Shown piece by piece: positions 5,046 through 11,338 of a stretch of DNA of 11,591 nt. The DNA is from Candidatus Methanomethylophilaceae archaeon (GTDB lineage Archaea > Thermoplasmatota > Thermoplasmata > Methanomassiliicoccales > Methanomethylophilaceae), in contig JAFPVN010000152.1 in NCBI GenBank assembly GCA_017395275.1, positions 1-11,591 of the forward strand. The letters are read 5' to 3'. The notes beneath the pieces are model-generated. The model saw only the letters and a program-made list of their open reading frames with translations, searched no databases and was not told where the DNA came from. How positions within the stretch are numbered: the stretch's first letter is position 1; the number at the start of each line of letters is the position of its first letter. The position numbers and the translations under genes are program-made.

Positions 5046-7136
5046 TCATCCGATGCGGGCGGAGATCTCCGTCAGATACTCCTCGTAGATGCGCCCGCCC
5101 TCGACGACGGCATCGCCCGTGATCTCCGCGGCGCGGTCGTTTATGGACGATTCCAGCAGTATGTCGGCACGCGTTCCGGAAATGGCTGCCCTGAGGTACG
5201 CCCGCTCACGTTCATCCAGGGAATCAATGAATGATCCCCACGGATCGCCCTCCTGCGGGGATCTCTCCGGATCGTGCTCCGGTTCCTCGTCTGGCACATC
5301 CGTTCCGACCGCACTCACCACATAATCGAGGTCCTCGCGCGCCTCCCTGACCTTCCGCTTGTCTATGATGGGAGGTTCGGGCTTCGCCGACCCCATCCGG
5401 CTGACGATGCCGATGGCCGAATCGATGACCGGCGATATGTCCATGCCGAAGAGGTACGTGCTCCTCCGACGGTTGTTCCGGAGCCTTGCGGCGACCTCCG
5501 CATAGAGTCTCCCCGTATCCGACACGAACGGGTGCCTGATGAAGGATATCGCATCGAACTCGGCCGGTACGCCCCCTTCGGGAACGTATCCGCAGTGCAT
5601 GCGCACGATCCTTACGTTGTTCTCCTCGAACCAGTCCTCGCCGTCCGCGTACAGCGTCCTCAGGACCTTGATGAATGCCGCCCTGAACACGTCCCATGTG
5701 CGGGAACCGTCGAATTCGATCTCCAGCCCCAGGCCCTCCGTGAACAGCCATTTGGCCACGGGCTGGTTCCTTCCGGACATTATCCTGAATATCAGATGCT
5801 TGAACATCTCCCTGGAGGACCTGGCGAGGAACCTTTCTACGGGCAGGTCCGCTTTCACCGTGAGATGGGATGCCAGACCCACCAGCACCTCGGGGATGCG
5901 CCTCATGGGCCTGATGGCCTTCATCACCTCGCGATACGCGTCGGCTGCGGACAAACCGTTCCTGACCATCTCCGAATGGAGCGCCAGTATCATGCGGGTA
6001 TCTCCCGGGTACAGCCTTCCGGCATGCAGGGAGTCCCTCCAGAAACGATAGTACTCCAGGCCCCCGAAGGTCCCGTCCGGGTTCCTCACCAGGGGCTCGG
6101 GATAGTAGGGGCCGTCGTTGCCCGATATGTCGCTATCGGGCAGGATGCCTGCTGTGCCAGGTGCCTCGATGTCCTTGGGCAGGAGCTCCTCCGAGTACAC
6201 CCTTGAGTACTGCGGCGGGGGGCACCCCACGGGCATCCTCCCGTCGGGATCCGCGGTGAGGACGACGACGGGGTTCCCGTGATCCACGGGCATCTCCGTC
6301 TGGTTCCCGTCCATCTCCAGTATCATCTTCGCCATCTCGTCCGACAGCATCCTGCGCTTGGATTCGTAGGGCACGGAACCGGCACGGCTTATCGAGGGAT
6401 GCATATCGACGCAGTCGGCGATCTCCCTGAGGAGCACGTTCATACGTTCGTCGAACTCCTGGTATACCACTGCATGGCGGCTGCATTCCTCGGGAGGGAG
6501 ATATCCCGCGAACGCCCTGCGGAACGAACTCACCTGCCCGCATGCGAAGGACTCCCCCATCGATTTCCCCGAATACTTCCTGTAGTAACTGTCCACGAGC
6601 CTCAGGGCCTTCCCGAACAGCCTGATCCCCGCATCGGACGATATCCTGCGGACGTATCCGAAACCGAGTATCGACAGTATGGAGGAGAGCTGTTCGCTGT
6701 TCGCCCCCGTGTATTCAGGGAGGAAGGTCTGCGTGTACAGCAGATCGGTGTTGTCCCACAGAAGACCCAGATCCTCTCCCGGATCCTCGCCCCTGTGCAT
6801 CCTCAGCTCGGGAAGGAGGTCTTTGGCGAAGACGTAGAACCCGGGCCCCCTGTCCTCCGAGAGATACCTCTCCAGTCTGACGCGCCCCTCCTCGGTGGAG
6901 AGGCACTCTATCACCAGCAGCCTGTAGTACCCTTCGTCGCCCTTGATGTTCTCCAGGGTGTCGATCTGCGTGCGGAAGTAAGCGTAGTAGCGGCACTGTT
7001 CCCTGTTCAGCCTCGAGAACGCCGGTGGACCCCCGTACGGGAAGTATCTGCAGGGGGTCCGGATGTACCTGTCGATCTGCTTCAGGCGTTCGATGCGCTC
7101 CTCGAGCGATTCCGTGGAGACCGCGGCGCCGATCAT
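5046..7136 (-). CDS. TerB-N / TerB-C domain protein, 696 residues
   Basis: A large soluble protein with the two domains that flank TerB in the tellurite/stress-response (Ter) network. The N-terminal TerB-N-like region (about residues 1-210) contains YFPYGGPPAF, then SRLNREQCRYYAYFRTQID and YYRLLVIECLST, fitting the family pattern of an aromatic pair, a W/F-R pair and a Leu/Tyr-rich helix. The C-terminal TerB-C-like region (about 585-696) has IIDKRKVREAREDLDYVV, an acidic linker, and INDRAAEITGDAVVEGGRIY followed by EEYLTEISARIG, a typical TerB-C ending. A second TerB-N-like motif, GLEYYRFWRDSLHAGRLYPG, occurs near residue 360. I see no clear central TerB metal-binding domain. Bacterial relatives are predicted to take part in membrane-linked sensing of chemical stress or phage, but the molecular role is unknown. 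It is the last gene of a minus-strand operon, 6 nt after the YbjQ gene. Domain assignment is by eye. Confidence 0.72.
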   Translation of the reverse strand: MIGAAVSTESLEERIERLKQIDRYIRTPCRYFPYGGPPAFSRLNREQCRYYAYFRTQIDTLENIKGDEGYYRLLVIECLSTEEGRVRLERYLSEDRGPGFYVFAKDLLPELRMHRGEDPGEDLGLLWDNTDLLYTQTFLPEYTGANSEQLSSILSILGFGYVRRISSDAGIRLFGKALRLVDSYYRKYSGKSMGESFACGQVSSFRRAFAGYLPPEECSRHAVVYQEFDERMNVLLREIADCVDMHPSISRAGSVPYESKRRMLSDEMAKMILEMDGNQTEMPVDHGNPVVVLTADPDGRMPVGCPPPQYSRVYSEELLPKDIEAPGTAGILPDSDISGNDGPYYPEPLVRNPDGTFGGLEYYRFWRDSLHAGRLYPGDTRMILALHSEMVRNGLSAADAYREVMKAIRPMRRIPEVLVGLASHLTVKADLPVERFLARSSREMFKHLIFRIMSGRNQPVAKWLFTEGLGLEIEFDGSRTWDVFRAAFIKVLRTLYADGEDWFEENNVRIVRMHCGYVPEGGVPAEFDAISFIRHPFVSDTGRLYAEVAARLRNNRRRSTYLFGMDISPVIDSAIGIVSRMGSAKPEPPIIDKRKVREAREDLDYVVSAVGTDVPDEEPEHDPERSPQEGDPWGSFIDSLDERERAYLRAAISGTRADILLESSINDRAAEITGDAVVEGGRIYEEYLTEISARIG

Positions 7137-7142
7137 CCTATC

Positions 7143-7454
7143 TCAGACGTATTTCACGGCGGTACCGTATGCGGTTATCTCGGCCGCCCCGGCGGAGATC
7201 ATGGATGTGACGTATCTCATCGCGACTATGGCGTCGGCACCCATGGCCTCGGCGTCCTCGACCATCCTCTGTGTGGCGATGGCACGGGACTCGTTCATCA
7301 TCTTGACGTAGTTCTTCAGCTCGCCGCCCACCATGGATTTCAGTCCCTGGGTGATGTCGCGCCCGATGTTCTTCGTCTGTATCATGTTCCCCTTGGCAAC
7401 GCCGATGATCTCGTAGCTCTTCCCGGGGATGTTCTCAGTAGTTGTCAACAGCAT
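7143..7454 (-). CDS. YbjQ family protein (UPF0145, formerly DUF74)
   Basis: A 103-residue protein matching the YbjQ/UPF0145 family: LLTTTENIPGKSYEIIGVAK at the N-terminus, then GNMIQTKNIGRDITQGLKS, a central VGGELKNYVKMMNESR helix, a DAEAMGADAIVAMRY segment, and the closing beta strands AGAAEITAYGTAVKYV. The family forms small ring-shaped oligomers and is often described as a putative heavy-metal-binding protein, but no reaction is established. Length is normal. It overlaps the upstream membrane protein gene by 20 nt, which implies translational coupling, and leads the TerB-domain gene by 6 nt. The context suggests a membrane-associated stress module. Stop is TGA. Confidence 0.93.
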   Translation of the reverse strand: MLLTTTENIPGKSYEIIGVAKGNMIQTKNIGRDITQGLKSMVGGELKNYVKMMNESRAIATQRMVEDAEAMGADAIVAMRYVTSMISAGAAEITAYGTAVKYV

Positions 7455-7662
7455 CCTCTAGACCTCCGTCTATCTCCTTGATCCTCTCCCAGCCCTCGTA
7501 GATCAGCAGGGCGAGGATGATGAACATCACGACGGCATACCCGATCACCGCACCGGCTGGGACGTCGATGAAGACTGCTGCCATCACGATGCTGGCCACA
7601 TAGAGCGCGGAGATGACCAGGATGATCCATACCCCGAGCTTCTTCTTCGTGTTGTCATCCAT
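7435..7662 (-). CDS. Small two-helix membrane protein upstream of ybjQ
   Basis: A 75-residue protein with two predicted membrane helices: VWIILVISALYVASIVMAAV (about residues 11-30) and AGAVIGYAVVMFIILALLIY (about 36-55). A short basic N-terminus (MDDNTKKK) is followed by the first helix, and a conserved-looking acidic tail, WERIKEIDGGLEDAVDNY, closes the protein. Tails of the form RIKEI.GG.ED occur in small membrane proteins encoded beside YbjQ genes in other genomes, from memory, so the pairing is probably functional: membrane anchor or partner for the YbjQ ring. It is the first gene of the operon. ATG 7662 is the only good start; a TATA-like TTATTAC near 7684-7690 on the minus strand would give a very short leader. 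Stop is TGA, lying inside the ybjQ coding sequence. Confidence 0.8.
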   Translation of the reverse strand: MDDNTKKKLGVWIILVISALYVASIVMAAVFIDVPAGAVIGYAVVMFIILALLIYEGWERIKEIDGGLEDAVDNY

Positions 7663-7830
7663 GATCCGTCATGGCGTCATATTGTAATAAGCTTGACATA
7701 AAGATGATAGGAGTAATATACCATCGGGACACGGATTTGGATTGGGCCGATTGAAACAACAATTGTCAAGATAAATCCGCATAGAACACCCATCCATTCT
7801 TCCTAAATCGGAATGGGATGAACGATTACG

Positions 7831-7885
7831 TTTACGTAAATAATGTTAACATTTTCCAATAAATTAAAGAAAATGTCAATATTGA
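7831..7885. promoter_or_regulatory. Cluster of three perfect palindromes upstream of the RNA ligase gene
   Basis: The 258-nt spacer 7663-7920 is AT-rich and unlike the G+C-rich genes around it. Within 55 bp it holds TTTACGTAAA (7831-7840), AATGTTAACATT (7842-7853) and TCAATATTGA (7876-7885), each an exact palindrome. A candidate TATA element AATAAATTA (7858-7866) lies between the second and third. The arrangement around the promoter suggests binding of a dimeric regulator. AT-rich DNA produces palindromes by chance, but a 12-bp perfect one abutting a 10-bp one is unusual. Confidence 0.45.
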
Positions 7886-7910
7886 AATATGACGATAATC
7901 TCGGGGGATT

Positions 7911-7917
7911 GAGGTGA
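7911..7917 (+). promoter_or_regulatory. Strong Shine-Dalgarno site of the RNA ligase gene
   Basis: GAGGTGA, 3 nt before ATG 7921, is an exact match to the anti-Shine-Dalgarno complement visible in this same window at the 16S 3' end (AGGAGGTGATCC read on the plus strand at 11339-11350). It fixes the start codon of the ligase and contrasts with the leaderless starts seen elsewhere in the window. Confidence 0.75.
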
Positions 7918-7920
7918 GAT

Positions 7921-8859
7921 ATGACATTTGTTAAGTATCAACACGTGGAACACATCAACTCCGATGTCGTTGAAGGATTGACAGAGGGAAAATGTTACAT
8001 CTTCCCGAAGATGGACGGAATGAACGCTTCCGTTTACGTAGAGGATGGAAGGATGAGGTGCGCATCCAGGAATCTGCCCTTGGACGAGAATCATCCTTTC
8101 TCCAAATACTGCGCCCAGCACGAAGGGATCGTGAAGCTGTTCCAGGACCATCCGGAACTCAGGATCTACGGGGAGTGGATGATTCCCCACACCGTCAGGA
8201 CCTACCTGCCGGAGGTGTGGAACAACTGGTACGTGTTCGACGTCTGCGTGGCGGAGATGCGTTTCGACGATGAGCTCCACGGACAGCACGACGAGGGACA
8301 CTACTACGTCCCCTATCCAAAGTACAAGGAGATGCTGGACCACTACGGGATCAGATACCTTGCCCCGCTGGATGTGATCGACAACCCCTCCATGGAAACG
8401 ATCGCGGACATAGTCAACAACCGCAACACCGTCTACATAGAGCCAGGCAGCGGATGCGGAGAGGGAGTGGTCGTCAAGAACTACGACTACAAGAACCGTT
8501 TCGGCGGAACAATCTGGGGAAAGAGGATCAACAGTGCTTTCGTGATCAAGAAGGCGAAAAGGAGCATCCCCGATCCCGACTCCCGCACCCTGGAGGAGGT
8601 CATCGCCAAGAGGGCAGTCACTCCGGAGCTGGTCCTGAAGGAGTATCACAAGATCGCGGAGGAGGGGACTCCCGTTCACCCGGCGAAACTGCTCAGTATC
8701 GTATGGTACTGCTTCATAACCGAATGCCTCTGGGACGAGCTGAAGAAGAGCAAGAACCCTGTAATCGACTTCAAACTCCTCAGGCACAGCGTGGACGAGA
8801 TCACGAAGGACACCGTCCCCAAACTGTACGGCAGATACGAGGACGAGGTGGCCGCCTGA
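7921..8859 (+). CDS. RNA ligase, Rnl2-like nucleotidyltransferase
   Basis: A 312-residue ATP-dependent ligase of the T4 Rnl2-like RNA_ligase family, expected to seal RNA nicks through a lysyl-adenylate. The nucleotidyltransferase motifs are in order. Motif I is KMDG, with the adenylated Lys at 30 (YIFPKMDGMNASVYV), and a substrate-loop Arg follows in RCASRN. Motif III is RIYGEWM at 81-87, then a FDV segment (NWYVFDV, 102-108), motif IV EGVVVKNYDY at 181-190, and motif V FVIKKAK at 207-213. The last 90 residues are helical, like the C-terminal domain of Rnl2-type enzymes (VTPELVLKEYHKIAEEG). All catalytic residues appear present, so it should be active. Such ligases are common in phages and sporadic in archaea, often linked to repair of RNA cut by stress or immune nucleases. 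It has its own promoter region and a strong ribosome-binding site. Its TGA abuts the convergent gene's stop with no gap. Confidence 0.87.
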   Translation: MTFVKYQHVEHINSDVVEGLTEGKCYIFPKMDGMNASVYVEDGRMRCASRNLPLDENHPFSKYCAQHEGIVKLFQDHPELRIYGEWMIPHTVRTYLPEVWNNWYVFDVCVAEMRFDDELHGQHDEGHYYVPYPKYKEMLDHYGIRYLAPLDVIDNPSMETIADIVNNRNTVYIEPGSGCGEGVVVKNYDYKNRFGGTIWGKRINSAFVIKKAKRSIPDPDSRTLEEVIAKRAVTPELVLKEYHKIAEEGTPVHPAKLLSIVWYCFITECLWDELKKSKNPVIDFKLLRHSVDEITKDTVPKLYGRYEDEVAA

Positions 8860-9624
8860 TCACAATCGCTCTCTGAGGGCCTTTCTGGACCTCAGAGAGT
8901 CCTTTTTTATTTGTTTCGCGACCCTGCGCTTCCTGTCCACCGCATCCATCTCCGCCCTGCGTTTCTTCTCCAACTGCCTGTATACGTAGTAGTCCCACTG
9001 CTGGTCCGGATTGAACCTGAAGAAGTTGGGTGTCCTGGATACGTATCCCTCCGGGACCTTTCCGCTGACCTTGTCGATCAGACCCTTCTCCCACAGATCG
9101 TTGAGTGCCGAATAGACGGAGCTCTGCGACCTCTTGCCGGCCAACACGTTCACCACCTGTTCAGTCATCTGCGGATTCAGGGACATCCGGTCCAGCACCA
9201 GATAGTACGTCTCCGACAGGTCGCGGTAGTCGTGCCTTATGCGGTCCAATCTCTCGTGCATTATCTTTTCCGGCGCAGAGTACCTGGAATAGTACACCTC
9301 ATACAGATCCGAGTTGCCCAGATTGGTACAGACGGCCGAATGGTATGCGGATGCGAAAGTGACGTCTATCAGCAGTTTTCCCTTCGGTGCCACCATGGCG
9401 TTCCTGATCGAAAAAATAAGATCCATATCTTCGGGCCCGTCGGTCTCGAAATAGACGATCTCCCTGCAATCGAATTCCGATTCCAAATCGTCAATCACAT
9501 TTCTGCTGCAGGAATACGGGATGCATATCATCCTGCCCACGTCATAGGACCTCATGATGTCGATTTCCGTAGAGGTCAATCCGTTGAGCGGATTGAGGAA
9601 CACGAGGAGGGTGTCGTTTTTCAT
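8860..9624 (-). CDS. CARF-like Rossmann domain plus winged-helix protein, putative regulator
   Basis: A 254-residue protein in three parts. Residues 1-115 alternate strands and helices like a CARF/Rossmann-type fold: TLLVFLNPLNGLTSTEIDIM, ICIPYS, REIVYFETDGPED and LLIDVTFASAYHSAVCTNLG, the last standing where CARF proteins carry their D/N-x-T-G-G-type ligand loop (here DVTFAS). Residues 135-190 look like a winged helix: ETYYLVLDRMSLNPQMTEQV, then SQSSVYSALNDLWEKGLID. Residues 210-254 form a very basic helical tail (QLEKKRRAEMDAVDRKRR onward). The arrangement resembles Csa3-type CARF-HTH regulators, which sense cyclic oligonucleotides in CRISPR loci, but no Cas gene is present and the Gly-Gly loop is not conserved, so this is a fold-level guess. 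ATG 9622-9624 follows GAAGGAAA, and the gene diverges from the methyltransferase-like/HsdS-like gene across a shared TATA box. Its last codons contain the ligase terminator. Confidence 0.6.
   Translation of the reverse strand: MKNDTLLVFLNPLNGLTSTEIDIMRSYDVGRMICIPYSCSRNVIDDLESEFDCREIVYFETDGPEDMDLIFSIRNAMVAPKGKLLIDVTFASAYHSAVCTNLGNSDLYEVYYSRYSAPEKIMHERLDRIRHDYRDLSETYYLVLDRMSLNPQMTEQVVNVLAGKRSQSSVYSALNDLWEKGLIDKVSGKVPEGYVSRTPNFFRFNPDQQWDYYVYRQLEKKRRAEMDAVDRKRRVAKQIKKDSLRSRKALRERL
8869..8913 (+). terminator. Hairpin plus T-tract terminator of the RNA ligase gene, inside the convergent coding sequence
   Basis: CTCTCTGAGG (8869-8878) and CCTCAGAGAG (8890-8899) form a perfect 10-bp inverted repeat with an 11-nt loop, followed by TCCTTTTTTATTT (8900-8912). 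It begins 10 nt after the ligase stop codon. On the other strand the same bases encode the last basic residues of the CARF-like protein (KKDSLRSRKALRERL). Archaeal termination depends mainly on the T-tract; the stem strengthens the case. Confidence 0.7.
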
Positions 9625-9654
9625 TTTCCTTCATTTGCAATAATATCAAGTGCC

Positions 9655-9662
9655 TTATATAA
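9655..9662. promoter_or_regulatory. Palindromic TATA box shared by two divergent genes
   Basis: TTATATAA is identical on both strands. Its centre is about 25 nt upstream of GTG 9683 on the plus strand and about 34 nt upstream of ATG 9624 on the minus strand. Either direction can therefore use the same box, giving a leaderless message to the right and a leader of about 8 nt to the left. A second TATA-like ATATTATTG read on the minus strand (about 9639-9647) is an alternative for the left gene. Confidence 0.55.
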
Positions 9663-9682
9663 CTTATTTCAATACCGTGAAC

Positions 9683-11185
9683 GTGAGTGATTCCCATGAG
9701 GAACCGGATGGTCCCGTTCCAATCTCGGAGGAGGATCTGTCGGAGGACGTGTGCGCGATCCTGGATAACTACCGTCTCTCTGTAGAGAACGTAAATCAAC
9801 CCTACCCCCCGAGATGGGCGATCACCGACATACTGAAGGCATTCATTGTATACCTGAACGGAAAAAACGACGCATCCGCTCTTCTGATGGATGATCTGGA
9901 CGGTTTGCTTTTCGGGTTGGATGATGGAGACGGCCCCTCCTTTTCCGAATTCCGTGATAAGAAATCCGCATCGCAGCTCATACGCGGATTATCGATGCTT
10001 TACAGGAACATTCCCTGCGATATCCTGATGGATTCGCTGATCGTCCATCTTTCAGGGATCAGCTATTCGACGGAACACCCGGGCCATATGAGGGACTTCA
10101 TTCTGGGCAAGGCGGCATCGGAGGCAGTGGCATTCATGGTGACTTCAAATAAAGTCCTTATCGACCACCCGTATCTGGATCTCGTGATCCAGCTGGGTCG
10201 CGATTACGATGTTGTATTGACACGCGATTGCGATAAGGATGTGACCGAATGCCTATGCCACATCATGGACGGGGCGGTCACCGTTTACGATCCACCGGCC
10301 GTGTCCGTCGCCCATTTGGATGCGGACACGATCATCAGGGCAAGATACGAATCTTCATTCCCAGACAAAATGGAGGAGATGATTCATGCTCTCCCTAAGA
10401 ACAGAAAAATGGTCGTGCTGGATGACTGTGGACTTCTGACAGGCAGTAAGAAGATTTCCCAAAGAACCATCGACCTGCTGAATAGAAGCGAATTGCTGTC
10501 CCTGAACAGATTCTCGTCTCCTTTTTCGAACAGATCTCTTTCGGTCGCAGAGATCTCCGGCCATCATTCCGGCATCGCCACCAGGATACGGATATTCGAT
10601 GAGGGGTGCATCCCCGGAACGGAGAATATCCAAGATGTGGATGCGTTCGACGACGGCATGGTGTCCTTGGGAGAGATTGCATCCGTTCGCAAAGGCACCA
10701 TCGTCGGCAAAGACAATCTGATCACGGAAAACGACGGCGACCTCGCCATGTATATACGCCCGAAGGACGTCGAAAAGGGTGAACTTCTCATCGATGACAT
10801 CAATTACGTGACCAATGACAGACACGATTCCGTGATGCCAGATACGGTACTCGTGGATTCGTATCCACCGTTCACAAGATCGTATCTGGTCAGAAAGAGG
10901 GACGTACCATGCATAGCATCCCCCAACTTCTCCATCGTAGTGCCCAATAAGGATTACCTGCCCGACTATGTCCATGCATTCTTCAGATCCTCCATGTTCG
11001 TCGACCGCGCACGCAGACTGTCGTCCGGGAAATACATCACCCTGGAAGATCTAAAATCCATCAGGATACCGATCGCATCGAAGGAAGTACAACAGAAAAT
11101 CGTGGATTCCACATCTTCTTCTGCAAATGACCCAGATGGCATAACGTCCGCATTCAGATCGATACTGTCCACTGACCAACAGTGA
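9683..11185 (+). CDS. Degenerate N6-methyltransferase-like domain fused to HsdS-like DNA-recognition domain
   Basis: A protein of about 500 residues. The C-terminal part (about 326-488) is a clear type I specificity (HsdS, Methylase_S) target-recognition domain: VSLGEIASVRKGTIV, then AMYIRPKDVEKGELLIDDIN, SYLVRKRDVPCIASPNFSIV, and YVHAFFRSSMFVDRARRLSS followed by GKYITLEDLKSIRIPI. Upstream, about 110-320 has the order of an HsdM/N6-MTase core but lacks its key motifs. Where the SAM-binding DP-x-x-G-x-G and catalytic NPPF/Y are expected I see only IDHPYLDLVIQLGRDYDVVL and TVYDPPAVS, while later segments (KMVVLDDCGLLTGSKKI, LLNRSELLSLNRFSSPF) keep the methylase-like strand/helix order. The first 100 residues may be an HsdM-like helical cap. 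It is probably a non-catalytic DNA-binding protein. No HsdR is nearby. GTG 9683 is chosen from the TATA spacing; GTG 9677 is possible, and GTG 9650 would place the TATA box inside the gene. Stop is TGA. Confidence 0.65.
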   Translation: MSDSHEEPDGPVPISEEDLSEDVCAILDNYRLSVENVNQPYPPRWAITDILKAFIVYLNGKNDASALLMDDLDGLLFGLDDGDGPSFSEFRDKKSASQLIRGLSMLYRNIPCDILMDSLIVHLSGISYSTEHPGHMRDFILGKAASEAVAFMVTSNKVLIDHPYLDLVIQLGRDYDVVLTRDCDKDVTECLCHIMDGAVTVYDPPAVSVAHLDADTIIRARYESSFPDKMEEMIHALPKNRKMVVLDDCGLLTGSKKISQRTIDLLNRSELLSLNRFSSPFSNRSLSVAEISGHHSGIATRIRIFDEGCIPGTENIQDVDAFDDGMVSLGEIASVRKGTIVGKDNLITENDGDLAMYIRPKDVEKGELLIDDINYVTNDRHDSVMPDTVLVDSYPPFTRSYLVRKRDVPCIASPNFSIVVPNKDYLPDYVHAFFRSSMFVDRARRLSSGKYITLEDLKSIRIPIASKEVQQKIVDSTSSSANDPDGITSAFRSILSTDQQ

Positions 11186-11314
11186 CTGCACAGAAAAACA
11201 CGTTTAAGATAACGATGGCGTTCGATGCTGCGTTTAGTGCATGGTAAGCTGCCGCGGAATTGCGGGAAATCCGTGTAGGACTTCCTTGCTTTTGTACGCG
11301 TTATGTTTTTGTAA

Positions 11315-11333
11315 GGGGGGCACGAGGCCCCCC
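11315..11333. other. GC hairpin immediately downstream of the 16S rRNA 3' end
   Basis: GGGGGGC (11315-11321) and GCCCCCC (11327-11333) form a 7-bp stem with loop ACGAG, only 5 nt beyond the mature 16S end as read on the minus strand. It could be part of a processing structure or a transcription pause. No T-run follows it in the minus direction, so it is not a canonical intrinsic terminator. The rest of the 153-nt spacer 11186-11338 shows no gene I can support. Confidence 0.45.
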
Positions 11334-11338
11334 TGCGT

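Noticed and set aside
6279..7481. 400-codon plus-strand open frame opposite the TerB and ybjQ genes
   Set aside because: It spans two clear minus-strand genes and their junction and has no family-like motifs; a codon-bias shadow.
7750..7757. ATTGAAAC, the typical 3' end of many CRISPR repeats
   Set aside because: It occurs once in this spacer with no regularly spaced copies, so there is no array.
11315..11333. GGGGGGC/GCCCCCC hairpin as an intrinsic terminator for 16S
   Set aside because: No T-run follows it on the minus strand, so only a structural or processing role can be suggested.
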